A stretch of DNA of 64,000 nt from Verrucomicrobiota bacterium (GCA_017309115.1 JAFLEF010000019.1:56751-120750), one strand, 5' to 3'. Shown: positions 49,811-59,130, counted from the first letter of the stretch. Numbers and translations are program-made. The notes: generated from the sequence alone by a model not told the origin.

Positions 49811-51964
49811 ATGCTGAACTCACGTTCCATCCCAATTCAGGCCCGTTGGATGCCGTTGCTGACCGCGCTTTGTCTTGCCATGTCTTCCGTTGTGTCCGCT
49901 CAAACCAATTCCAATCCACTGCTGTCGCCCAGTCCGCTTCCTTACGAATTACCGCCTTTTGAGCAGATTCGAGACGAGCATTTTCTGCCCGCCTTCGAGT
50001 TGGGAATGGCCGAGGCACAGAAGGAAGTTGAGGCCATCGCGAACAACCCGGCGCCCCCCACCTTCGAGAACACGATTGTGGCGATGGAACGGACGGGAGA
50101 AACCCTGGAACGGGCAGACCGGGCCTTCGGCATTCTAACGGGCGCCTACACCAATCCGAATCTGGAGAAACTGGACACGCTCATGTCCCCTCGGTTTGCG
50201 GCGCATCGGGATTCCATTCTGCTGAACCCGGCCCTCTTCGCTCGCATCAACCGCCTGTACGAATCTCGCGCCACGTTGGGGCTGGACCCGGAATCCGACC
50301 GTTTGCTGGAGCGGTACTACAAGGATTTCGTTCGCGGCGGTGCCAAGCTCTCGGACGCCGACAAAGCCAAGCTCAAGGAGTACAACGCGGAGCTCGCCCG
50401 GCTTTCGACTCAGTTCAAACAAAATGTGCTGAAGGAGATCAACGCGTCAGGAGTGGTGGTGGAGCGCCGCGAAGACTTGGCGGGAATGTCGGACGAAGCC
50501 ATTGCGGCCGCCGCCGCCGCTGCGAAATCGGCCGGGCATGAGGGCAAGTACCTGATTCCCCTGACCAACACCACTGGGCAGCCTCCGCTAGCGTCGTTGA
50601 AGAACCGCGAATTGCGCGAGCGCATCATGGCGGCGTCGTTGGCCCGCGGCAGTCGGGGCGGTGAGTTCGACAATCGGGCGATCGTTTCCTCCCTAGCGCG
50701 AATTCGGGCGGAGCGGGCGCGGTTGCTGGGGTATCCGAATCATGCGGCGCTGCAGTTGGATGAACAGACGGCGGGCAACGTGGAGACGGTGAACCAGCTG
50801 CTGGCCCGCCTGGCTCCCCCGGCCGTGGCCAACGCGCAGCGGGAAGCGGTCGACATGCAGCAGATCATTGAAGCGGACGGCGGCAAGTTCGCGCTCGGGG
50901 CGGCGGATTGGGCACTCTATTCCGAGAAGGTTCGGGCAGCCAAATACGCCTTCGATGAGGAGCAGTTGCGTCCGTACTTCGAACTGCGCCGGGTGCTGGT
51001 GGATGGTGTCTTTCATGCCGCCACCCAGCTCTATGGAATCACCTTCAAGGAACGCACGGATCTGAAGGGTTACAGCCCGGACATGATGGTGTTCGAGGTG
51101 TTTGATGCCGATGGCCAGCCGCTGGCGCTGTTCCTTGGAGACTTCTACGCCCGTCCCAACAAACGAGGCGGCGCCTGGGCCAACGCCTACGTTCCGCAGA
51201 ACGGGCTGAAGGGAAATCGGCCGGTGATTGGTAACCATCAGAACATTGCCAAACCGCCGGCGGGCCAACCCACGCTCATGACCTACGACGAAGTGGACAC
51301 GATGTTCCATGAGTTCGGTCATGCGCTGCACGGCATGTTCTCACAGGTGAAGTATCCGCGATTCGCCGGCACGAGTGTGCCTCGGGACTTCGTTGAGTAT
51401 CCCTCCCAGGTGAATGAAATGTGGGCGGTTTGGCCGTCGATTCTGAAAAACTACGCGAAGCACTATCAAACCGGCGAACCCCTCCCGGCGGAACTGCTGG
51501 CCAAGGTCGAAGCCGCCAGCAAGTTCAATCAGGGGCACGCGACCACAGAATTGGTGGCGGCCAATGTGATTGACCAGGCGTGGCATCAGCTCACGCCGGA
51601 TCAGGTGCCCAGCGCGGAAGGTGTCCTGGAGTTTGAGGCCGCCGCGTTAAAGAAGGCGGGCGTGGATTTTGGACCGGTGCCTCCGCGCTATCGCAGCACT
51701 TACTTTTCACACATCTTCTCGGGCGGCTATTCCGCCGGATACTACTCGTATTTCTGGAGCGAGGTGCTGGATGCCGACACGGTGGAATGGTTCGTCGCCA
51801 ACGGTGGACTAACTCGGTCCAATGGCGATCGCTTCCGGGATCTGTTGCTTTCGCGAGGGGGAAGTCGGGACGCCAAGGAAATGTACCGTCAATTCACCGG
51901 ACGGGAGCCGGACATCAAGCCTTTGCTGGTCCGACGTGGTCTGGACGCAACGCCTGCGAAGTGA
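49811..51964 (+). CDS. M3-family oligopeptidase / peptidyl-dipeptidase (Dcp-like)
   Basis: This protein has 717 residues from the ATG at 49811, preceded by GCGAGG; a GTG 39 nt earlier is also in frame. It has a signal-peptide-like start (WMPLLTALCLAMSSVVSAQ), unlike cytoplasmic oligopeptidase A. The zinc site HEFGHALHGMFSQ begins at residue 500, with the downstream Glu ligand in FVEYPSQVNEMW, and the family features NPLLSPSPLPYELPPFEQI, YAKHYQTGEPLPAELLAKV and GGYSAGYYSYFWSEVLDAD are present. M3 enzymes cleave short peptides; Dcp-type members remove C-terminal dipeptides. Full length for the family (about 680-720). It is probably periplasmic and used in peptide turnover. Confidence 0.93.
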   Translation: MLNSRSIPIQARWMPLLTALCLAMSSVVSAQTNSNPLLSPSPLPYELPPFEQIRDEHFLPAFELGMAEAQKEVEAIANNPAPPTFENTIVAMERTGETLERADRAFGILTGAYTNPNLEKLDTLMSPRFAAHRDSILLNPALFARINRLYESRATLGLDPESDRLLERYYKDFVRGGAKLSDADKAKLKEYNAELARLSTQFKQNVLKEINASGVVVERREDLAGMSDEAIAAAAAAAKSAGHEGKYLIPLTNTTGQPPLASLKNRELRERIMAASLARGSRGGEFDNRAIVSSLARIRAERARLLGYPNHAALQLDEQTAGNVETVNQLLARLAPPAVANAQREAVDMQQIIEADGGKFALGAADWALYSEKVRAAKYAFDEEQLRPYFELRRVLVDGVFHAATQLYGITFKERTDLKGYSPDMMVFEVFDADGQPLALFLGDFYARPNKRGGAWANAYVPQNGLKGNRPVIGNHQNIAKPPAGQPTLMTYDEVDTMFHEFGHALHGMFSQVKYPRFAGTSVPRDFVEYPSQVNEMWAVWPSILKNYAKHYQTGEPLPAELLAKVEAASKFNQGHATTELVAANVIDQAWHQLTPDQVPSAEGVLEFEAAALKKAGVDFGPVPPRYRSTYFSHIFSGGYSAGYYSYFWSEVLDADTVEWFVANGGLTRSNGDRFRDLLLSRGGSRDAKEMYRQFTGREPDIKPLLVRRGLDATPAK

Positions 51965-52065
51965 CGGGGTTTGGTAGCGGGCGTGGATTTTGGTCCACGT
52001 AGACGTTACCACGTCAGGCACTGGCCGCGTCCGATTTGGCCGTGGACGCCACTCCCTTGGATTAA

Positions 52066-52317
52066 CTAGAGGGGTTGGGAAACCTTTGCCTCACCGGTGC
52101 CGAATGCGGAGGAATATAGTTGGCCATCGCGGTCGTTCTTCTGCGGAACATCAGTAATTTGGATGAGGGCCAGATAGGCTTCCCGCATCTGGGCGATTTC
52201 TTCCAGGCAGTGGGCTTGGGTCGGGTGACTTTCACTGCTTTCGGCTAACCGCCGGCCTCGTCGGTAGTAGGTCCAACGCCATCGACCGGCGCCGTCGGAG
52301 TAAATCACGAATTTCAT
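52066..52317 (-). CDS. DUF1508 (YegP-like) protein
   Basis: This protein has 83 residues from the ATG at 52317. It opens with MKFVIYSDGAGRWRWTYYRRGRRLAESSE, matching the small alpha/beta DUF1508 unit (KFxIYxDxxGxWRWRxxxxNGxxIAxSxEGY), of which YegP is a tandem dimer; here only one unit is present, followed by SHPTQAHCLEEIAQMREAY. The role is unknown; the family is cytoplasmic and sometimes induced by stress. It is isolated between the M3 peptidase and the polysaccharide operon. Confidence rests on the N-terminal 30 residues. Confidence 0.72.
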   Translation of the reverse strand: MKFVIYSDGAGRWRWTYYRRGRRLAESSESHPTQAHCLEEIAQMREAYLALIQITDVPQKNDRDGQLYSSAFGTGEAKVSQPL

Positions 52318-52522
52318 GATCGCGGGGGGACGCAAAACACAGATCGGTTATTTTTGGCAGAGCGCTAGGCCGAGATTGTGTTTCTGTGGCTGATTCTTGT
52401 GTTCGAGGGGGAATCAGTCGGAAGATAGGGTCAGCCACCCAGGAGGACGGAGGATCGGAAATCCCGTTCAACTTCTGCTTCCGACCCTGGGGGCTTACCC
52501 CGTAGGGTGTTTCCTTTAAACG

Positions 52523-54406
52523 ATGTGGGACCGGGAGGAATGGGACGAGTTGTGTGAGCATGCCTTGGTGGGCGTGGTGCTTGCCCTGATTACGCTGGGC
52601 GTGGTGGCGTTCGGCGGCGTGCGGGGGAGTGAGTTCGCCTTGATGGTTGGCTTGTCCGCGCTGGCGTTGGGGCTGTGGGTGGTCCGGCTGTGGACGGCCA
52701 AGAATCCGCGGTTGCTCCTGCATCCAATGATCTTCCCGGGATTGGCGTTCGTGGGTTACGCGGCTTGGCGGGCGCTGACCCTGGACGTGACGTATCCGGC
52801 GCGCCGCGAGTTATTGCTGATTGCCGTGGTGGCGATCGTGTTTCTCGTGGCCCTAAACACCTTCTATCGGCAGGAGCCGACCCAATGGGTGACGAATACA
52901 CTCGTGACGTTAGGTGCCCTCGTGGCGGCCTATGCGCTGATCCAGTGGATTAGGACTTCGCCTCAAGTGCTGTGGATCCCGCAACCGCCGCAGTACCTGA
53001 AGCGGGCCGGGGGAACCTTCGTTAATCCCAACCATTTGGCGGGGTTTTTGTGTCTGATCTTTCCGCTGGCGATTGCCCAAGTGTTTGTGGGTCGAGGTTC
53101 GGCGATTTCCAAGATTTTCCATGGGTACGCCGCGTTGGTGATGTTGGCGGGCATTGGCGTGACCATGTCGAGGGGGGGATGGGTCGCTGCCTCGTTGGGA
53201 CTTCTGGCGTTGTTCGGTTGGCTGGCGTGGCGGCGTCGGGAACTGCGGATTCCGGTGGCCATTGCGGCCGTCGCGGTCTTGGCGGCCGGTTGGTTTTTTC
53301 TGGAACGTTCCGAAAAGGCCCGAGCCCGCATTGAGAACATTGCCCGGGACGGAACGATCGATTCGGGGTTGGGGCGGGGTGTGCTTTGGCGGCCGGCATG
53401 GGCCATGTGGCGCGACGAACCCTGGTTGGGAGTGGGTCCGGCTCAGTTTGATGTTCGCTTTCCGCAGTACCGGGGACCCCGTAACCAATTGTCCCCGGGT
53501 TGGGTTCACAATGAGTACCTGAATCTATTGACCGACTACGGAGTGGTCGGGGCGGGCTTGGCGGCGCTTACGGTCTTGGCCCTCGGGTGGGGCGTGGTGC
53601 GTTCGCTGAAGTACGTGGAACGAGCCGCCGGGGATTTGGGATCCCGCAGCAGCAATCGCACGGCGTTTTACTTGGGGGCGACGGTGGGCTTGGGCGCATT
53701 GGCGGTGCATTGTGTGGTGGATTTTGACCTGCACATCCCGGCCATTGCCGCGACGGCCAGTCTGGTGGCGGCGTTACTGGCGGCGCATCTGCGGCACGCC
53801 ACGGAGCGGTTTTGGTACAGTCCGGGAGTGGTGGTGCGACTGATCCTGAGCGTGGCGGCGGGTGGAGTCATTTACTGGTTGGTGCCTCAGGCAATTGCCT
53901 TTGGCCGGGAGGGTCTGGCGCTTAACCGAATCGTGCGGGCGCGTCAGGTTACGCCAGAGTTGGTGGCCGATCTCAAGCTGGCGGCCGAGCAGATGCCGGA
54001 CAATTCCCGGACCGCCTATGAGTTGGGCGAAAACCTCCGGCGCCTCAGTTTTCAGGGGGAAGACACGTGGAAGGATTTGGCGGTGCAGGCGATCGAATGG
54101 CTGGATCGCGCGGCCCGACTGAATCCCTACGATGCCCGGACTCAGTTGGCTTTGGGGCAGACCTATCGTTGGATCAACGATCCGGAGAAGGCGGATGCGG
54201 CCTTCCAAAAGGCGGCGCAACTAGGGCCGAATGACATGTTCATCGCTTCGACGCTGGCTTGGTATGCTTTGCAAAAGGGGCAGTTGGAAGAAGCGCGCCG
54301 CCTGGCCACCCAATCGCTGGAATGGCAATGGTGGAGCAACGAGCTGGCCCGGGAAGTCCTCCTCCAGCTGGAACAACAATCCAAACTGCCCGCCCCGACT
54401 CCGTGA
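52523..54406 (+). CDS. O-antigen ligase-family membrane protein with C-terminal TPRs
   Basis: This protein has 627 residues with ten or more hydrophobic helices (ALVGVVLALITLGVVAF, LLLIAVVAIVFLVALN, LVMLAGIGVTM and so on). The O-antigen ligase/WaaL signature region is present: GTFVNPNHLAGFLCLIFPLAIA, TMSRGGWVAASLGLLAL, a large periplasmic loop containing the conserved R-G-x(n)-W motif (GRGVLWRPAWAMWRDEPWLGVGPAQF) and SPGWVHNEYLNLLTDYG. The last 150 residues contain about three TPR-like helix pairs (AYELGENLRRLSFQGEDTWKDL, DARTQLALGQTYRWINDPEKADAAFQKAAQL). It probably transfers or polymerises an oligosaccharide at the membrane. It is followed on the same strand by three glycosyltransferase genes, so the four make a likely polysaccharide operon. 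Confidence 0.88.
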   Translation: MWDREEWDELCEHALVGVVLALITLGVVAFGGVRGSEFALMVGLSALALGLWVVRLWTAKNPRLLLHPMIFPGLAFVGYAAWRALTLDVTYPARRELLLIAVVAIVFLVALNTFYRQEPTQWVTNTLVTLGALVAAYALIQWIRTSPQVLWIPQPPQYLKRAGGTFVNPNHLAGFLCLIFPLAIAQVFVGRGSAISKIFHGYAALVMLAGIGVTMSRGGWVAASLGLLALFGWLAWRRRELRIPVAIAAVAVLAAGWFFLERSEKARARIENIARDGTIDSGLGRGVLWRPAWAMWRDEPWLGVGPAQFDVRFPQYRGPRNQLSPGWVHNEYLNLLTDYGVVGAGLAALTVLALGWGVVRSLKYVERAAGDLGSRSSNRTAFYLGATVGLGALAVHCVVDFDLHIPAIAATASLVAALLAAHLRHATERFWYSPGVVVRLILSVAAGGVIYWLVPQAIAFGREGLALNRIVRARQVTPELVADLKLAAEQMPDNSRTAYELGENLRRLSFQGEDTWKDLAVQAIEWLDRAARLNPYDARTQLALGQTYRWINDPEKADAAFQKAAQLGPNDMFIASTLAWYALQKGQLEEARRLATQSLEWQWWSNELAREVLLQLEQQSKLPAPTP

Positions 54407-54503
54407 TTGGGGAGGGCGAGGATAAACCACCGGCTGGATCATTTTTTCGGTATCCAGCGGCGGGGGTCCTCGGGTTTCCTCTCTCCGTTCGGTCGTTTTC
54501 CTC

Positions 54504-55610
54504 GTGAACCCAAAACCACCCCGAGTCCTGGTGATTCCGGCGTCGAACTTCGCCCGCAACCGAACCATCGGCGGGGGCGAACGATACGCGTTGGAACTCG
54601 CCCGAGCCCTGGCGCTCCGGACGCCCACCACCCACGCCCTGTTCGACACCACCGGCAGTGTGGAACAGGAAGGGGCGCTGACGCTCCAGACCTTCACGGT
54701 CCGTCACCTCAATGATGCCTGGCTGTTTCCCGCGACCTCCGAGACGTGGGACGCTGTGGCTCAGTACGACATTCTCCATCTCCTCTGCTTTCCCACCCGG
54801 TTGTCGGAGGCCTTGATTCTCAAGGGCCGGTTGCGTCGGCAAAAGATTGTTCTAACCGACGTGGGCGGCGGCGGTCGGACCTTCAGTGGTTACCTGCAAA
54901 AGCTGTATTGGCGGTGGGATCTGCACCGGATGGCCCACGGTTTGGCGCATTTGTCCGTGCATGCCGGCCGGTTTTACGACACCTGGTCGCAGCCGTCGGT
55001 CACCCTGTTCGGCGGGGTAAACCCGGCCTTGTTGGGAGGTCAGACGGGCGAGCCGGGCGGCTACGCGCTGTTTGTGGGCCGATTGTTGCCGCACAAGGGC
55101 GTGCTGGAAGCGATTCAGGCCGTGTCCCCGACGACGCCCTTCCGGGTGGTCGGTCGGCCCTATGATCCGGAATACTTCCGGAAGCTGCAGGCGGCCGCCG
55201 CGGGGAAGCAGGTTTCGTTCATCACGGACGCCAACGATGCCGAACTCGCCCGGCAGTATGCCGGCGCCAACGTGGTTCTGCAGGTGTCGTTGCCGGCGGA
55301 AGGTGGGGTACCGGACAAATCGGAGTTGCTCGGATTAGTCGCGCTCGAGGGCATGGCCGGAGGCAAACCGGTCATCGTCACGCGGACCACGAGTTTGCCG
55401 GAGTTGGTCGAAGATGGGGTCACCGGATACATCGTGCCGCCGCGGGATCTCGCCGCCTTAGGAGCCAAGATGGATTTGCTGGTGCGGGATCCTGAACTGA
55501 GCCGTCGGCTGGGACGTCAGGCCCGGGAACATGTGCAGCGGAAGTTCACCTGGGATCGGGTCGCTGATGTCGCCCTGGGATTCTATCAGAAGTTGCTGAC
55601 GGGACGCTGA
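54504..55610 (+). CDS. Glycosyltransferase, GT4-like, first of three
   Basis: This protein has 368 residues starting at a GTG, 97 nt after the ligase stop. N-terminal Rossmann domain: VLVIPASNFARNRTIGGGERYALELARAL; C-terminal GT-B domain: YALFVGRLLPHKGVLEAIQAV, VVGRPYDPEYFRKLQAAAAGK, VLQVSLPAEG and the nucleotide-sugar-binding E-x7-E motif in SELLGLVALEGMAGGKPVIVTRTTSLPELVEDG. This is the standard retaining GT4 fold and motif order. There is no signal or membrane helix, so it acts on the cytoplasmic face. Its donor and acceptor cannot be predicted. Confidence 0.88.
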   Translation: MNPKPPRVLVIPASNFARNRTIGGGERYALELARALALRTPTTHALFDTTGSVEQEGALTLQTFTVRHLNDAWLFPATSETWDAVAQYDILHLLCFPTRLSEALILKGRLRRQKIVLTDVGGGGRTFSGYLQKLYWRWDLHRMAHGLAHLSVHAGRFYDTWSQPSVTLFGGVNPALLGGQTGEPGGYALFVGRLLPHKGVLEAIQAVSPTTPFRVVGRPYDPEYFRKLQAAAAGKQVSFITDANDAELARQYAGANVVLQVSLPAEGGVPDKSELLGLVALEGMAGGKPVIVTRTTSLPELVEDGVTGYIVPPRDLAALGAKMDLLVRDPELSRRLGRQAREHVQRKFTWDRVADVALGFYQKLLTGR

Positions 55611-55632
55611 ACGGGAGCCGGATTCTGACCGC

Positions 55633-56760
55633 ATGAATGCCTCTGCCGATCCCTTGAAACTGGCGCTGTTGTCGTCCGGAGCCGGCTACACCACCCGGGG
55701 CATCGAGATCTGGATGGACGAGTTGGCGGTGCATCTCCCAGCGGAGTTGCCGGTGGAATTGTGGACGGGCGGGCCGCCGCCGCAGGTTCCCCGGACTACT
55801 CGACGGGTCTGGAGTCTGAACCGGGATCATGCCCGGATCGCTGGGCGTTCGTGGTCGCAGCGGTACACTTGGGAACAGCTCAGCATGCTGCCCGGCTTGA
55901 TGGTTCAATTGCGCCGTCAGGGCATGACGGTGGCGTACACCGGGGATCCGGTGGTGGCGTGGCATTTGAAGCGCTTTCAGAAACTGCACGGAGCCGCAGT
56001 GGTGTTCATGAATGGCATGCGCCTGTCGCCGCAATGGGCGCGGCACCTGGATGGCGTGCATCTGCTGGCCCAACCGTATCTGGACGCGGCCCGGCTGGAG
56101 GTCTCCGCGGCGGAGGCGGAACGTTTTTTTGCCGTGCCGCATTTTGCCGATATTGCGCGGTTCCGCCCGGCGACGTCGGCGGAACGAGCGGCGGCGCGGG
56201 CGGAGTTTCAGGTGCCGGCGGACGCGTTTGTGGTTCTGACCGTGGGGCCAGTGGGAACGGTTAGCGGCAAACGGTTGGAACATTTGGCCCGGGAAGTGGC
56301 GGCCTGTCCCACCGCGGTGTTGCTCCACGGCGGCGGCGAGGAGGAAGGGGCTGAAGGCGTCCGGCAGCAGGTTCAGTCGGCGTTGGGCAACCGGGCTCGG
56401 TTGCTGGGCCGGGTGCCGCGGGAACGGGTCAATCGACTGTACCAAGCCGCGGATGTTTATTCCCTAGGGTCGTTGGCGGAGCCGTTCTCCATCGCGATTT
56501 TGGAAGCCCTGGCGAGTGGACTGCCGGTCGTGCACCACACCGACGCGATCATGACTTGGCAGACCGGACCCGGTGGACGCGCGGTGTCCATGGAACAGCC
56601 TGGCGCGGCGGGGCCGGTGTTCCAGGAACTGGCTTCCCAGCAGGACCGGCTGAATCAGCTGCGTCAGGGTGCCCGAACGCTGGCGGAATCCCGGTATGCG
56701 CCGGGGCCGGTCTGTGCCGACCTCGTGGCCGCGTTGCGACAGGTGCGGCGCCGTTCCTGA
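55633..56760 (+). CDS. Glycosyltransferase, GT4-like, second of three
   Basis: This protein has 375 residues, starting 22 nt after the first glycosyltransferase. The N-terminal domain (ALLSSGAGYTTRGIEIWMDELAVHLP, YTWEQLSMLPGLMVQLRRQG) recognises the acceptor and the C-terminal domain has FVVLTVGPVGTVSGKRLEHLAREVA, LLGRVPRERVNRLYQAADVYSLGSLAEPFSIAILEALASGLPVVHHTDA, with the E-x7-E donor site. The G-x-x-S-G-K stretch replaces the usual GRL-x-x-x-K motif. It is likely a cytoplasmic enzyme adding one sugar in the same glycan pathway as its neighbours. The C-terminus is rich in Ala/Arg. Confidence 0.87.
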   Translation: MNASADPLKLALLSSGAGYTTRGIEIWMDELAVHLPAELPVELWTGGPPPQVPRTTRRVWSLNRDHARIAGRSWSQRYTWEQLSMLPGLMVQLRRQGMTVAYTGDPVVAWHLKRFQKLHGAAVVFMNGMRLSPQWARHLDGVHLLAQPYLDAARLEVSAAEAERFFAVPHFADIARFRPATSAERAAARAEFQVPADAFVVLTVGPVGTVSGKRLEHLAREVAACPTAVLLHGGGEEEGAEGVRQQVQSALGNRARLLGRVPRERVNRLYQAADVYSLGSLAEPFSIAILEALASGLPVVHHTDAIMTWQTGPGGRAVSMEQPGAAGPVFQELASQQDRLNQLRQGARTLAESRYAPGPVCADLVAALRQVRRRS

Positions 56761-56767
56761 TCCTGCC

Positions 56768-57913
56768 ATGACACCTTTGAAGGTCGCGTTCCTGAACGAG
56801 AACACCCTGGGGCACACCAGTTATCTGCCCCGATTTGCGACGGAACTGGAACGGCGGCCGGAGTTGGGCATTCGCCCGATCATTTTGGATGCGCTGCCTT
56901 TGCCGGAGTCGTTGCGTCGCTTGGGGGACACGTCGATCCGGGGACTGCGCAAGTTCGGCTTGGACCTGCACATCACCCGCTGGCGCGTGGCGATCAGCCG
57001 GCACATTCGGCGGCAGTTGGATGCCTTGCGAAGTCGGGAGAAGGTGGATGCCCTGGTGGTGAACACCCAGAGCGCCGGACTCGAACTGGAAGGGGTCGAC
57101 GATTTGCCCCTGTTCGTGGGCTTGGATGCCACCTTCCGGCAACTGGCCGATTCTCCCTGGTTTGCGCCCAACGCGCCGTCGCGTTGGCTGCATCCGCTCA
57201 CGTTAAGCGGACTGCTCCGACGGGAGCGGGCGCTGTTCGGTCGGGCGACGGGATTTTTGCCGTGGTCCGAGCGGGCCGCGAGTTCCCTGCGCCAGGACTA
57301 CGGGGTGAGTGCGGATCGGATTCATGGGCTGCCCCCGTCGCTGGACCCGCCGCCGCGGCGCGCCTCGAAGCCCTGGCCGGAACGCCCCCAGATTCTGTTT
57401 TTGGGAGGTGACTTCTATCGGAAGGGCGGGCCGCTCTTGCGTTCGGTATTCGAACGTCATTGGGCGTCGCGGGCGGAACTGCACATTGTCACCCAGAGCG
57501 ACATTCCTTCGGGGCCGTCGGTCCACGTCCACCGGGGCGTTCAAGCGGGCAGTGACCGGTGGCGTCAGCGCTGGGAGGAGGCCAATCTTTTCGTGTTCCC
57601 GTCGCATTTGGAGACGTTCGGCATCGTCCTCCTGGAGGCCCTGGCGTTTCAGGTGCCGATCGTGGCGTCTGATGCCGGCGCGGCCCGGGAGATTCTGGCG
57701 GGTCCGGCCAACGGTGGTGGGCCGTTGGGAACGGTCCTGCCTGAGCTGACCGAAGACGCGTTGCACCGGGCCTTGGAGGACGCCCTGGGTCAGCCGGCCG
57801 AACTGGCTCGGCGGGCGCAGGCCGGTCGGGACTGGTTTGAGCAGCGCTTCACCCTGGCCCGCAATTCCGAGCGTCTAGCAGAATGGCTCCACGCCGCCCG
57901 ACCGGGGCGCTGA
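56768..57913 (+). CDS. Glycosyltransferase, GT4-like, third of three
   Basis: This protein has 381 residues from the ATG at 56768, 7 nt after the previous stop, so it is translationally close-coupled. Features: KVAFLNENTLGHTSYLPRFATELE, LFVGLDATFRQLADSPWF, the GT-B C-terminal domain RPQILFLGGDFYRKGGPLLRSVF, HRGVQAGSDRWRQRWEEANLFVFPSHLETFGIVLLEALAFQVPIVASDAGAAREIL, with the E-x7-E donor motif. It is clearly a paralogous fold of its two neighbours but its sequence is distant from them. It ends the operon; no terminator is apparent but an inverted repeat begins 22 nt later. Confidence 0.87.
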   Translation: MTPLKVAFLNENTLGHTSYLPRFATELERRPELGIRPIILDALPLPESLRRLGDTSIRGLRKFGLDLHITRWRVAISRHIRRQLDALRSREKVDALVVNTQSAGLELEGVDDLPLFVGLDATFRQLADSPWFAPNAPSRWLHPLTLSGLLRRERALFGRATGFLPWSERAASSLRQDYGVSADRIHGLPPSLDPPPRRASKPWPERPQILFLGGDFYRKGGPLLRSVFERHWASRAELHIVTQSDIPSGPSVHVHRGVQAGSDRWRQRWEEANLFVFPSHLETFGIVLLEALAFQVPIVASDAGAAREILAGPANGGGPLGTVLPELTEDALHRALEDALGQPAELARRAQAGRDWFEQRFTLARNSERLAEWLHAARPGR

Positions 57914-57935
57914 GCGGTACAACTTCAAAGGAAAG

Positions 57936-58036
57936 ACCGCGGATGGCGCGGAACAGCGTGGACCCTCCCTGTTCGGAGTCTCTGTCTGGGACTAGGAACT
58001 TCTCTCTCATCGGCGTTCTTCCGCGCTATCCGCGGT
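57936..58036. repeat. Interrupted inverted repeat in the 250-bp gap
   Basis: Arms at 57936-57953 and 58019-58036 match 17 of 18 positions (ACCGCGGATGGCGCGGAA and its inverse). They enclose about 65 bp without a gene. It could be a relic of a small mobile element or a long hairpin. Nothing else is seen in 57914-58165. Confidence 0.4.
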
Positions 58037-58165
58037 TACGACTGCCTCGTTCCACCAAACCATTTTTCCTGGCGCCCCGAGTGCCGCGTGTCGTGGTTGG
58101 CGCGTTGGGTTCACTTCATGGACCCACCGTCAAAACCAGCGGTACCGACCTCGAGGTTGACTGCG

Positions 58166-58627
58166 TCATCTCTCGGTTGCCAACCGCTCCTCAATCTCCC
58201 GGCGTTCGCGCTGGTAGCGTTCCCGGGCTTGATTCCAATCGAAGTTTGGCTTGTTCAACTCCCAATGATTCAGGCCACCGGAAATAGCTTTCTCCAAACG
58301 TTGGAAGACCGACCACGGGTTAGTATCACCCGATTTGCTTTCCATTGATTTCTCCTGCAAACCATCGCCGAGGATCGGCCGGAACAAGTAGCTGCCAGGC
58401 GGATCAAAGAAGAAGCCGTCAGTGTCTGGGTCGTTGATCTCCCTCTCCATTAGTTGCCTCAGGTTTTCGACATAATGCTCAACTCGTTCCGCCGGCCATT
58501 GCAGCACCTTGGTCAAAACCGCTCTCCAAATTGAAGAGTAGTGCAGCCAAAGCCGTGTCTTTTCGTCTTGGTCCATCGCAGTCGCCACCTTTTGAAGCCC
58601 CAGGTCACTGTTAGGAGAATCAACCAC
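58166..58627 (-). CDS. Hypothetical protein, possible immunity-type partner of the SUKH gene
   Basis: This protein has 153 residues starting at a GTG (58627); an ATG at 58576 (MDQDEKTRLWLHYSSIWRAVL) is an alternative. It is soluble, mixed alpha/beta, with a Trp/Tyr-rich helical start, the stretch DTDGFFFDPPGSYLFRPILGD and a highly charged C-terminal coil (ARERYQRERREIEERLATER). I recognise no domain. It follows the SUKH gene by 27 nt on the same strand and is probably co-transcribed with it. Clusters of small soluble proteins with a SUKH member are often immunity genes without their toxin. Confidence 0.6.
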   Translation of the reverse strand: MVDSPNSDLGLQKVATAMDQDEKTRLWLHYSSIWRAVLTKVLQWPAERVEHYVENLRQLMEREINDPDTDGFFFDPPGSYLFRPILGDGLQEKSMESKSGDTNPWSVFQRLEKAISGGLNHWELNKPNFDWNQARERYQRERREIEERLATER

Positions 58628-58654
58628 GGGCGGTAAGGCAATCGGGTTGTTAGT

Positions 58655-59089
58655 TCAGGATTCCATCTTGAGGCACTTCTTCCGCAAGTAATGCTCAAAG
58701 TTTTCAGCCACGACAGTCACTTGGCCGAAATCGTGGTCCGCTATCCATACCTTGCCGTCTGGCGCGAGCCCGATGGGATTGCCGGCATGGTCCTCCGAAA
58801 CCACAATCCACCCGGCGGTTCCCGGCCAATTCTGCTTTCTGAGTTCATTCGTGACATCCACGACTGAGAATGTTCGCCCCATTGCATCCACTCTTCGGAG
58901 ACCAAAAATTGGGTAGGGTCCGACAATGCCACCCCCAAACCTTTCGACGAACTCCACGTAGTCAGGGGGCAGGCTCGCGCCCAGAGCCGCCGCCGCTTGG
59001 TCGATCTCCGCTCGCGGAACCTCCCCGCCCTTAAGGAAAGGCGATTCGCGGAATCTATTTTCCAGCGCTTCAAGGGTGTCGCTTCTCAT
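58655..59089 (-). CDS. SMI1/KNR4 (SUKH) family protein
   Basis: This protein has 144 residues. SUKH-fold signatures are visible: an N-terminal helix EIDQAAAALGASLPPDYVEFVERFGGG, the GPYPIFGLRRVDAM strand pair, WIVVSEDHAGNPIGLAPDGKVWIADHDFG and the closing VTVVAENFEHYLRKK. In bacteria SUKH proteins mostly act as immunity proteins that bind and block nuclease or deaminase toxins of polymorphic toxin and CDI systems. No toxin gene is adjacent: upstream begins a REP-like palindrome block and an IS200-like transposase. It may therefore be an orphan immunity gene left by recombination. Confidence 0.8.
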   Translation of the reverse strand: MRSDTLEALENRFRESPFLKGGEVPRAEIDQAAAALGASLPPDYVEFVERFGGGIVGPYPIFGLRRVDAMGRTFSVVDVTNELRKQNWPGTAGWIVVSEDHAGNPIGLAPDGKVWIADHDFGQVTVVAENFEHYLRKKCLKMES

Positions 59090-59130
59090 GGAGAGTCTCG
59101 AGCGAAGTGGGGTGTGAAGTGGCTCCCCGA

